A program made the translations under genes and the position numbers. From positions 1-22,441 of the forward strand of contig JBNJEH010000055.1 in NCBI GenBank assembly GCA_051745635.1: DNA of 22,441 bases, written 5' to 3'. A model generated the notes under the pieces. That model did not search any database, was not told the origin of the DNA, and saw only the letters and a list, made by a program, of their open reading frames with translations. This document shows positions 16,349-22,441 of the stretch, piece after piece. Numbering within the stretch: the stretch's first letter is position 1; each line of letters opens with the position of its first letter. The DNA is from Brumimicrobium sp051745635 (lineage in GTDB: Bacteria; Bacteroidota; Bacteroidia; Flavobacteriales_D; Crocinitomicaceae).

Positions 16349-17611
16349 TTACGTCTTGCGTTTCTTCTTTTTCGCAGCGGGGAAAAGAACATTGTTGAGA
16401 ATGAGGCGATAGCCCGCCGAATTCGGGTGTAAATTCAGATCGGTATGTGGATCTCCGACGCGGTGCTGGTAATCTTCCGGGTCGTGCCCCCCGTAAAAAG
16501 TCCAGGTACCGTTCCCCATTTCTCCGTGGATGTATTTTACTGTACCCAACTTTTTCGATTCGCCCATAACCGTCACGGAAGGTTTGACGTACTCTTTTAC
16601 AAAATCAGTTGTCTGTCCGTAAAAATTTTTGACCACGCGCTCGTGGCATTGCGTCAACATTGTGGGAACCACATCCCATTTTGCGGAAAAATCAAACAAT
16701 GAAAAAACGTCATTATTCTCCGTTACAGCGCGGTGGCGTTTCGTACCGTCAATGGTTGAATATTCATATTCATACGGACTTTCGACGAGTTCATAGTCTT
16801 CAAAGGCAAAAGCATGCTCAAAATCCATTTTGGAGCGGTAGTTCGGATCCGTGCCGTCGCCGTCAAACATGCGCTCGGCAATATCGGTTTGGTGGGCAGC
16901 GAGCGCAATATCAAAACTATCCGTACCGCTGCACATGGTAAATAAAAAACCACCTCCAACAACGTAATTTTTGATCGAGAGCGCAACGGCCAGCTTCATT
17001 TCAGAGACCTTGTCAAAACCCAGTCGGCGCGCACTTGCCTCGAGGTCTGCAACTTGCTTCCGATACCACGGAGCATTTTTGTACGCGGCGTAAAACTTCC
17101 CGTATTGCCCGGTAAAATCTTCGTGGTGTAAATGCAGCCAGTCATATTCCTGGAGTCCGCCGGCTATTACAGTACTGTCATACACTTTATCATAAGGAAT
17201 TTCAGCGTACTCCATCACCAGGGTTACGGCATCGTCCCACGGCTGTTTACCATCTGGTGTGTACACCGCTATTTTTGGCGCCACTTCGAGTTGAACGACT
17301 TCCTGATTCACTTCAGGGGAGGCGATTTTACGTTTGATGCTGTTGACTTGTCCATCGGGAACAATTTCGTAACTCACTCCGCGCACGACGAGCTCATCTT
17401 CAATCGCAGAAACGTGCGGTATCAAAAAAGAACCACCGCGGAAATTCAACAACCACTCCATGGTCAATCCATTCTCCAGGGCGAAATAAGAAATGCCGTA
17501 AGCTTTGAGGTGATTGCTCTGCGTTTCATCCATGGGGATAAGTATGCTTCCGGCACGCGCCATTCCCGTCGTGAATATCAACACCAGCACCAACCCTTTC
17601 AATTTCTCCAT
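16349..17611 (-). CDS. Secreted GATase-like protein of the family often labelled 'asparagine synthetase B'
   Basis: A 420-residue exported protein. A signal peptide covers residues 1-20 ('LVLVLIFTTGMARA', Ala-Arg-Ala cleavage site). I recall close relatives in Bacteroidota annotated as asparagine synthetase B. The sequence does not support that activity: there is no N-terminal catalytic Cys and no 'SGGVDS' ATP-pyrophosphatase loop. It shows 'DWLHLHHEDFTG' (about 157-168), 'VGGGFLFTMCSGTDSFD' (218-234), which resembles a class I glutamine-amidotransferase-like nucleophile elbow, and 'GNGTWTFYGGHDPED' near 370. A lysine/arginine-rich end closes it. The true reaction is unknown; an envelope hydrolase or binding protein is possible. 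The open frame extends to 17701, but that would overlap dnaB and precede the signal peptide, so 17611 is chosen. It lies 40 bp after dnaB. Confidence 0.8.
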   Translation of the reverse strand: MEKLKGLVLVLIFTTGMARAGSILIPMDETQSNHLKAYGISYFALENGLTMEWLLNFRGGSFLIPHVSAIEDELVVRGVSYEIVPDGQVNSIKRKIASPEVNQEVVQLEVAPKIAVYTPDGKQPWDDAVTLVMEYAEIPYDKVYDSTVIAGGLQEYDWLHLHHEDFTGQYGKFYAAYKNAPWYRKQVADLEASARRLGFDKVSEMKLAVALSIKNYVVGGGFLFTMCSGTDSFDIALAAHQTDIAERMFDGDGTDPNYRSKMDFEHAFAFEDYELVESPYEYEYSTIDGTKRHRAVTENNDVFSLFDFSAKWDVVPTMLTQCHERVVKNFYGQTTDFVKEYVKPSVTVMGESKKLGTVKYIHGEMGNGTWTFYGGHDPEDYQHRVGDPHTDLNLHPNSAGYRLILNNVLFPAAKKKKRKT

Positions 17612-17651
17612 TTTCTTCTGTTTTGGCAAAAGATACAAAATAAATATGACG

Positions 17652-19241
17652 TTAAAAAGGATCCTCTTCAACCGAACCACCCGATAAATCGAAATCGTCA
17701 TCCTCGCCTATTTCATCCATTTTGCTCGACCGAATCACGACGTTATCATCGGGAGGGGTGTCCGATTCAAATTCTTTATTGGGATTCAATGCGGCGGGTG
17801 TCTCTGCTGTTTCATCCAGGCCTTCATCAAACGACTCTACGTTTTCAAACCGCGCATATTGCCCAACAAAGCGAAGTCTTACTGAATCGGTAGAACCATT
17901 TCTGTGCTTGGCTACAATAATATCTCCCATGCCCTGCGTAGGACCTTGTTCGTCCTCCATGAGTCCGTAATATTCGGCGCGATAGATAAAAGAAACGATA
18001 TCGGCATCCTGCTCAATCGCACCGGATTCACGCAAGTCAGAAAGCACCGGACGCTTGTCACCTCCGCGCTGTTCTACCGAACGACTTAACTGTGAAAGTG
18101 CAACGACAGGAACGTTGAGTTCTTTGGCAATTTCTTTAATTGACCGCGATATTTGTGAAATTTCCTGTTCGCGATTTCCTGCATTTTTATTCGTCCCACC
18201 CGTCATGAGCTGCAGGTAATCAATAACCACCACTTGAATGTCGTGTTTTTGCTTCATGCGCCGGCATTTTGCGCGGAGCTCAAAAATGGAAATCCCCGGA
18301 GTGTCATCAATGAATATCGGAGCTTTCGATAATTTCGAGATGCGGGAATGAATCTGTTGAAATTCGTGATCTGCAATGTTTCCTTTTCTCAACTTTTCGG
18401 CATCAATGCGGGCTTCTGCAGATATCAGTCGTTTTACCAATTGAACGCTAGACATCTCCAGGGAAAAGATGGCCACTCCCATATCGTAATCCACAGCAGT
18501 ATTTCTCGCCATCGAGAGCACAAAAGCGGTTTTACCCATGGCCGGTCGGGCAGCAATAACGATCATATCAGAGCGCTGCCAGCCCGAAGTCATTTTATCC
18601 AATGCCTTGAAGCCCGTCGGCACCCCTGAAATACCATCTGTGTTTTTCCGCGCCTTCTCAATCTCTTCGATTGCGCCTTGCATCGCCGTAGACATCGTGT
18701 CATAGCTTTTTTTCATATTGCTTTGAGCGATTGCAAAGAGGTCCTCCTCCGCTTTAGAAAGCACACTAAACACATCTTTTGTCTCGTCATAAGCTTCCTT
18801 GAGGATTTCGCTGGACATTGAAATAATTTCGCGCTGAATGTATTTCTCAATAATGATCCGGCTGTGGTATTCAATGTGCGCTGCTGACGCCACTTTGTTG
18901 GTCAATGTGGACAGGTAGTATGGTCCGCCGGCCACCTCCAGTTTCCCCAATTTCCTGAGTTCTTCCGTCACGGTCAGCAAATCAATGGGAGTGGAGGAAG
19001 CATAAAGATCGTGAATCGCTTCAAAGATCAATTTATGTTTCGGATCGTAAAACGCCTCGGGCGTCCGCAAGATATCAATAGCATCGTTTACGGCACCGCC
19101 ATCAATCATCATTGCACCCAATACAGCTTCTTCGAGGTCAGTTGCCTGTGGAGGAACCCGACCTACATCCATCGGCGTTTTGTTTGTTCGTTGATTGCGA
19201 TTGACGCCGATCTTATTGTCTTTTTTCTCATCCTTCTCCAT
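17652..19241 (-). CDS. dnaB: Replicative DNA helicase DnaB
   Basis: Hexameric helicase that unwinds DNA at the replication fork. The 529 residues comprise a polar N-terminal extension (about 1-28), the primase-interacting N-terminal domain ('PPQATDLEEAVLGAMM...', about 29-130), a linker and the RecA-like ATPase domain. Walker A is 'ARPAMGKTAF' (about 231-240), with 'GVAIFSLEMSS' after it. Walker B is 'VVVIDYLQLM' (about 337-346), followed by 'ALSQLSRSVEQR', 'LRESGAIEQDADIV' and 'VAKHRNGSTD'. No intein interrupts the usual insertion sites. An acidic tail rich in Asp/Glu (about 470-529) follows the core. A -7 box ends only 4 nt before the ATG, which would give a leaderless message. The next start, Met24, would also keep the conserved domains. 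It leads a likely three-gene minus-strand operon. Confidence 0.97.
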   Translation of the reverse strand: MEKDEKKDNKIGVNRNQRTNKTPMDVGRVPPQATDLEEAVLGAMMIDGGAVNDAIDILRTPEAFYDPKHKLIFEAIHDLYASSTPIDLLTVTEELRKLGKLEVAGGPYYLSTLTNKVASAAHIEYHSRIIIEKYIQREIISMSSEILKEAYDETKDVFSVLSKAEEDLFAIAQSNMKKSYDTMSTAMQGAIEEIEKARKNTDGISGVPTGFKALDKMTSGWQRSDMIVIAARPAMGKTAFVLSMARNTAVDYDMGVAIFSLEMSSVQLVKRLISAEARIDAEKLRKGNIADHEFQQIHSRISKLSKAPIFIDDTPGISIFELRAKCRRMKQKHDIQVVVIDYLQLMTGGTNKNAGNREQEISQISRSIKEIAKELNVPVVALSQLSRSVEQRGGDKRPVLSDLRESGAIEQDADIVSFIYRAEYYGLMEDEQGPTQGMGDIIVAKHRNGSTDSVRLRFVGQYARFENVESFDEGLDETAETPAALNPNKEFESDTPPDDNVVIRSSKMDEIGEDDDFDLSGGSVEEDPF

Positions 19242-19245
19242 ACTG

Positions 19246-19253
19246 CAAATATA
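19246..19253 (-). promoter_or_regulatory. Possible -7 box immediately upstream of dnaB
   Basis: On the minus strand this reads TATATTTG, an exact TAnnTTTG match ending 4 nt before the dnaB ATG. A transcript from it would begin at or within a base or two of the start codon. The other boxes in the window lie 22-52 nt from their ATGs. No -33 TTG is seen at 17-23 nt. Confidence 0.35.
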
Positions 19254-19333
19254 TTTAATTCAAATCCCAATAACGACTTTTCCATTTTCATCTCATCGGT
19301 TTGTGAATAAATCATTTTTAGTGGATAACTTTA

Positions 19334-19366
19334 TTTGACTCAAATCCGTTATTATCATTAATATTG
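19334..19366 (+). promoter_or_regulatory. Putative promoter of mnmD
   Basis: TTTG at 19334-19337, a 21-nt spacer and TAATATTG at 19359-19366 match the TTG-N17-23-TAnnTTTG pattern with one deviation. The box ends 52 nt before the ATG at 19419 and would place the in-frame ATG at 19368 almost on the transcription start. This supports 19419 as the real start. Confidence 0.45.
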
Positions 19367-19418
19367 TGTGCGTTTTACAGTACTCAGACCTGTATTTTCT
19401 TCACAATATAGTTGCTTT

Positions 19419-20084
19419 ATGAAAAGAAAAATAATTCAAACCGGCGACGGCTCCAACACCATTCATCTTCCCGGGTGGAATGAACAATATCACTCCAAAC
19501 ACGGGGCTTTACAGGAAGCCCTGCACGTGTTCATCAAAAATGGTTTATCGGAAATGAATGGTCCGACCCTGGATGTTTTGGAAGTAGGATTTGGAACCGG
19601 GCTCAACGCATTGCTAACAGCCCAAAAAGCCGACAAGGAGCAACTCAATATTCACTACACGGGCCTCGAGGCCTTCCCGCTTCTCTGGAAGGAAATCGAA
19701 GAACTCCGATACGATAAGTTGGTGGAGCAAGAAAAAGCAATGCAGTGGTTCGAGCAAATGCACTCTTGTCAGTGGGAAGTATTCCAGCCCATCACCTCAA
19801 ATTTTAAACTGTGTAAACGTCAGATAAAACTACAGGATTACCACCCTGCTAAGGCGTCGTTTGACCTCATTTATTTCGATGCATTCGGACCGCGCGTACA
19901 ACCCGAAATGTGGGATTTGGAACATTTCAAACAACTCTTTAAAGCTTTGCGATCCGGCGGTCTGCTGGTCACGTATTGCGCAAAAGGTCAGGTCAGAAGG
20001 GATATGAAAACTGCCGGCTTTACGGTAGAACGGCTGCCCGGTCCTCCCGGCAAGCGGGAAATGCTGCGCGCTCAGAAGAAATAG
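19419..20084 (+). CDS. mnmD: tRNA (5-methylaminomethyl-2-thiouridine)-methyltransferase MnmD
   Basis: SAM-dependent methyltransferase that converts nm5(s2)U to mnm5(s2)U at wobble position 34 of tRNAs. It corresponds to the methyltransferase half of E. coli MnmC, and stand-alone forms are called MnmD. The 221-residue protein has the SAM-binding motif 'LEVGFGTGLNALLTA' (about 50-64), 'YTGLEAFP', the acidic catalytic-region motif 'YFDAFGPRVQPEMWD' (about 148-162) and 'GGLLVTYCAKGQVRRDM'. The conserved C-terminus 'GFTVERLPGPPGKREMLRA' is also present. No FAD oxidase domain is attached. An ATG at 19368 is in frame, but its 17 extra residues are not conserved-looking and it sits on the predicted transcription start. 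It diverges from dnaB. A long hairpin lies 76 bp downstream. Confidence 0.93.
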   Translation: MKRKIIQTGDGSNTIHLPGWNEQYHSKHGALQEALHVFIKNGLSEMNGPTLDVLEVGFGTGLNALLTAQKADKEQLNIHYTGLEAFPLLWKEIEELRYDKLVEQEKAMQWFEQMHSCQWEVFQPITSNFKLCKRQIKLQDYHPAKASFDLIYFDAFGPRVQPEMWDLEHFKQLFKALRSGGLLVTYCAKGQVRRDMKTAGFTVERLPGPPGKREMLRAQKK

Positions 20085-20160
20085 TATCCATCTGCAACCA
20101 CAATTTTTCAATAGGATTACCAATGTAAGTCGTAAAAACAATAATGAATGCTTAAAACAT

Positions 20161-20237
20161 AAAGATGTTAGATAATTAGACAATAGATGTTAGATAGTTG
20201 AAATTAAAATATCTAACATCTATTGTCTAACATCTTT
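20161..20237. repeat. Long AT-rich inverted repeat (hairpin)
   Basis: A perfect 21-bp inverted repeat pairs 20176-20196 with 20210-20230 around a 13-nt loop. Past an 8-nt bulge (20168-20175) the stem continues for 7 bp (20161-20167 with 20231-20237). The left arm contains two direct copies of AGATGTTAGATA (20163 and 20185). It is flanked by short A and T runs, so it may terminate mnmD transcription, or it may be a dispersed palindromic element. Confidence 0.85.
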
Positions 20238-20238
20238 T

Positions 20239-20498
20239 ATAAATCTAAGCATCCAAAAAGAAAGAAAGAATGATTTAAATTAAAATTACGACCTATCCTG
20301 GAACCGGCTTAAAGGAGCTCAACGCGATGTGCTGAGCGCACAAGTCGAAGTTAAGTTAAACCCATTTTTTCAAAATGCTGACCAGACATGAGCAGTCATT
20401 GCAACTAAAGGATAGTTGAAGCAGGTTAAACTTCGTTAAAACATCTTCTTACACGCCGTTTAATAGATGGAGTAAATCACGGAGCAGTCAAATTTCAT
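20239..20498. other. Non-coding gap upstream of the TPR lipoprotein
   Basis: No credible gene is seen in this stretch. It contains an A-rich tract (20255-20270) and a short element at 20327-20350 (TGTGCTGAGCGCACAAGTCGAA) with a 5-bp inverted repeat TGTGC/GCACA. The rest is plain AT-rich sequence leading to the promoter box at 20499. Confidence 0.5.
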
Positions 20499-20506
20499 TA
20501 ACTTTG
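20499..20506 (+). promoter_or_regulatory. Putative -7 promoter box for the TPR lipoprotein operon
   Basis: TAACTTTG is an exact TAnnTTTG match ending 24 nt before the ATG at 20531. No clear -33 element is visible. Confidence 0.5.
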
Positions 20507-20530
20507 CCCGCAGCATAAAATTAAAAGTTC

Positions 20531-21583
20531 ATGAAAATTCTATCAATTTTTACATTTATCCTATTTCTGCTCGCCATTAACAGCTGTTCGGAACAAAATG
20601 GAGCCGAAAAAGAAGAACAATTCTTCGCAGATTCTGAAGAAGACCTCACGCTCGAGGACAGTATCCAATTGTTGAACAAAAAGCTCAAAGAAAACCCAGA
20701 AAACATGGAACTCTTGCTGGCTAAGGGGAATTTGTGCAAAGAATCACTCAATTTCAGATGTGCACTCGATGCGGGAGCAAAGGCCTACAAGCTGGACTCC
20801 ACGAATCTGGAGGCCCGAAAATTATACGCCTGGACGCTCATGAACAAACCCAAAGCTCCGTTGTCCGACATTGAACGCGCCAAAAGGCATTACCGATATG
20901 TGTTATCGCTCAAACCGAACAGCCCCTCTGCTATGGTAGAACTCGCCAACACGCATTCACTCACAGGTGATTTTAAAACAGCCATAAAACTGATCAACGA
21001 CGCCTTGAAAATTGACGATCAATACCGGGATGCTTATGTTTTAAAAGGATCCATTTACAAAACCATAGAGAATTACGACCTCGCCCTGTCGAGTTACCAA
21101 ACAGCAGTACAGCTGGATCCCGACTATTTCATTGGTCATTTAAATATTGGCTGGTTGCTCTCCGATATGGGAAAACATGATTTGGCGCTGGAGTACTACG
21201 AAAATGCCCACGAATTAAAAAAAGAGAATTTAAATGCGCGCTACGGCATTGCCAAAAGCCATCAGGATTCAGAAAACTACGACGCTGCACTTCAGGAGTA
21301 CAGAAACATCCTGCAAGTTGATTCGACCTTTTACATTTCTTATTTCAATCAGGCGTATATCAAACAACATCACCAGCATCAACTGGATAGTGCCGTTCAT
21401 TTTTATAATAAATTGCTGAACATTAATCCCGATTACGTGCAGGGTTGGTATCAGTTGGGCAAAACGTACTACGAACAAGGTCGCCGGTCTGATGCTGCCA
21501 GAGCTTATTCCAAAGCCTTAAAAATCGATGAAGAATACGTGCCCGCGAAAGAGGCGGCTCAGGAACTCAAAGAGAGCTTATAA
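20531..21583 (+). CDS. TPR repeat lipoprotein
   Basis: A 350-residue envelope lipoprotein. A hydrophobic signal ('IFTFILFLLAINSC') ends in a lipobox with the acylated cysteine at residue 19. An acidic stretch follows ('EKEEQFFADSEEDLTLED'), as often seen in exported Bacteroidota lipoproteins. Residues about 45-345 consist of about eight tetratricopeptide repeats with the usual spacing. Clear examples are 'AYVLKGSIYKTIENYDLALSSYQTAVQLDPDY' and 'YQLGKTYYEQGRRSDAARAYSKALKID'. TPR domains bind proteins, so it is probably a scaffold in the periplasm or at the outer membrane. The partner is unknown. It lies 6 bp before a multi-pass membrane protein on the same strand, and the pair is surely one operon. 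Confidence 0.88.
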   Translation: MKILSIFTFILFLLAINSCSEQNGAEKEEQFFADSEEDLTLEDSIQLLNKKLKENPENMELLLAKGNLCKESLNFRCALDAGAKAYKLDSTNLEARKLYAWTLMNKPKAPLSDIERAKRHYRYVLSLKPNSPSAMVELANTHSLTGDFKTAIKLINDALKIDDQYRDAYVLKGSIYKTIENYDLALSSYQTAVQLDPDYFIGHLNIGWLLSDMGKHDLALEYYENAHELKKENLNARYGIAKSHQDSENYDAALQEYRNILQVDSTFYISYFNQAYIKQHHQHQLDSAVHFYNKLLNINPDYVQGWYQLGKTYYEQGRRSDAARAYSKALKIDEEYVPAKEAAQELKESL

Positions 21584-21589
21584 TTTCCG

Positions 21590-22195
21590 ATGACACTGAA
21601 AAAATTGCAATGGATTCAGGCTGTTGGAGAACTGGCGATACCGCTGCTCGGTTTTTTCTACTTCGACTGGAGCCTGTATTTTATTTTGTTGTTTTACTTT
21701 ATCGATTTGCTGGCAACCGAGGTCTTTACATGGGTAAAAGTTCGTAAAATCATCGCATTTCAGGGCATCCGCTACCGTTTTCAACAGCGCTTTTGGCCCC
21801 TGGCTGTCAATGGCACGATCGTACTTTTACTTTTGTTCTTCAGTCATTTATTCATTTATTTTTATCAAGAAGGTATCGCCTTTATTGAAGCGATATGGAA
21901 TTTTTTGGCGTATGAGGAACCCGGATTTCCCATCCCGCAAGGTATCATTTTATTTCCCCTGGTCGTGTTGGGCAACTACCAGCAATACAAGCACTTCTTT
22001 GTGCAGCCCGGACTGCACCGTCGTTTTTCATGGAAAGCGTTACTCCGTTCGCGCAGGCGAGCACTGCTGATTGGATTGACGGGGGCAGTCGCGGCGATAC
22101 TCATCCAATTCACCATACCCGCATTACCCACTGTTTATTATTTACTGCTCATACTCGCCGTCAAGTTCTACGTCGATGTGCGAATGACTATGTAA
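21590..22195 (+). CDS. Multi-pass membrane protein, function unknown
   Basis: A 201-residue inner-membrane protein I do not recognise. Hydrophobic segments lie at about residues 8-22, 25-43 ('SLYFILLFYFIDLLATEVF'), 68-92 ('LAVNGTIVLLLLFFSHLFIYFY'), 115-130 ('GIILFPLVVLGNY') and 155-195, the last probably two spans around 'TIPALP'. Basic loops ('RRFSWKALLRSRRR') suggest cytoplasmic turns. No catalytic motif is seen. It follows the TPR lipoprotein by 6 bp, so the two products may act together at the envelope. Its stop codon is built into the T-tract of a terminator serving the opposite strand. Confidence 0.8.
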   Translation: MTLKKLQWIQAVGELAIPLLGFFYFDWSLYFILLFYFIDLLATEVFTWVKVRKIIAFQGIRYRFQQRFWPLAVNGTIVLLLLFFSHLFIYFYQEGIAFIEAIWNFLAYEEPGFPIPQGIILFPLVVLGNYQQYKHFFVQPGLHRRFSWKALLRSRRRALLIGLTGAVAAILIQFTIPALPTVYYLLLILAVKFYVDVRMTM

Positions 22196-22222
22196 AAAAA
22201 GCGTCGATACCATTGCACCGAC
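22194..22222 (-). terminator. Rho-independent terminator for the right-edge minus-strand gene
   Basis: On the minus strand GTCGGTGC and GTATCGAC (22215-22222 and 22203-22210) form an 8-bp stem with a 4-nt loop, followed by GC and seven Ts (22200-22194). Two pairs are G-T wobbles on the minus strand but A-C mismatches on the plus strand, so the structure favours minus-strand transcription. The T-tract overlaps the stop of the convergent membrane-protein gene. Confidence 0.7.
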
Positions 22223-22227
22223 TCCTA

Positions 22228-22440
22228 CTATCCATCTAAAAAGTGTATCGCGCTATCTCCACGTGGCTTCCTCAGTATATAGGCGCGGTGGATGCACTTC
22301 TTTTTCTGCCGCCATTGTATCCGCATTAACCCGAATTCTTCATGATTCCTGTGTTTTAGACTCCCTTCAAAATTACGCGCATCCAACAGTGCCACCAAAT
22401 TGAAATGCGCAAGTGGTGAATTATAACTTGCGTTATTCGC
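22228..22440 (-). CDS. C-terminal end of an unrecognised minus-strand gene
   Basis: An open frame of 70 codons runs from the right edge to a TAG stop, immediately followed in frame by a second TAG. No start codon is needed because it continues beyond the window. The visible end reads '...SPLAHFNLVALLDARNFE' and then becomes strongly basic ('WRQKKKCIHRAYILRKPRGD') before 'AIHFLDG'. I do not recognise the family. It could be a nucleic-acid-binding or envelope protein, but nothing decides this. Support comes from the open length, the tandem stop and the strand-specific terminator 5 bp downstream, in a convergent layout with the membrane-protein gene. The competing plus-strand frame across the same bases has no start context. 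Confidence 0.5.
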   Translation of the reverse strand, partial: ANNASYNSPLAHFNLVALLDARNFEGSLKHRNHEEFGLMRIQWRQKKKCIHRAYILRKPRGDSAIHFLDG

Positions 22441-22441
22441 T

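Noticed and set aside
16349..17701. Longer form of the exported protein starting at 17701
   Set aside because: It would overlap the dnaB 3' end by 50 bp and place 30 residues before an otherwise normal signal peptide, so the ATG at 17611 is preferred.
17132..17893. 253-codon plus-strand open frame opposite the exported protein and dnaB
   Set aside because: It is the antisense of two well-supported genes, and its His/Arg/Phe-rich composition is typical of a shadow frame.

Overview
The window comes from a member of the Bacteroidota. The evidence is a T9SS type A C-terminal sorting domain on the first gene, a transmembrane TPR regulator with a cytoplasmic helix-turn-helix, the absence of clear Shine-Dalgarno sequences, and repeated Bacteroidota-type -7 promoter boxes (TAnnTTTG) just upstream of start codons. 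Class or genus cannot be fixed from the sequence alone. Most of the window is a core-genome housekeeping region with dense, intact genes. I see no phage, transposase, CRISPR array, rRNA or tRNA gene.

Layout. Positions 2-1129 hold the 3' part of a secreted beta-propeller-like protein with a T9SS tail. Positions 1367-5425 hold the E1 (sucA/odhA) and E2 (sucB/odhB) genes of the 2-oxoglutarate dehydrogenase complex, closed by a strong terminator. Then come a START-like SRPBCC protein (5626-6075), class II fructose-bisphosphate aldolase fbaA (6178-7245) and the acetyl-CoA carboxylase beta subunit accD (7311-8156). A 345-bp convergent gap filled with short repeats in two mirror-image arrays separates accD from a cation:proton antiporter on the minus strand (8502-9851). 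A UPF1/IGHMBP2-type SF1 helicase (10125-11951, plus) converges on metK (12005-13261, minus) across a bidirectional terminator. tsaB (13341-14018) and a TPR-TM-HTH regulator (14052-15896) follow on the plus strand. They converge on a minus-strand run of dnaB (17652-19241), a secreted protein of the family often labelled 'asparagine synthetase B' (16349-17611) and a small membrane protein (15887-16345). The right part holds mnmD (19419-20084), a TPR lipoprotein (20531-21583) coupled to a multi-pass membrane protein (21590-22195), and the C-terminal end of an unrecognised minus-strand gene (22228-22440) with its own terminator.

Functionally the genes cover central carbon metabolism (TCA cycle, glycolysis, fatty-acid initiation), SAM synthesis, tRNA modification (t6A37 through TsaB, mnm5s2U34 through MnmD) and replication (DnaB), with several envelope proteins of unknown role. 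No dedicated defence or mobile system is visible. The unusual material is mostly intergenic. Three gaps carry three different short-unit repeat families, two of them with inverted copies. Promoter boxes sit 22-28 nt before most starts, but only 4 nt before dnaB and tsaB, which suggests leaderless transcripts. A small 3' gene end at the right edge is supported by a strand-specific terminator.
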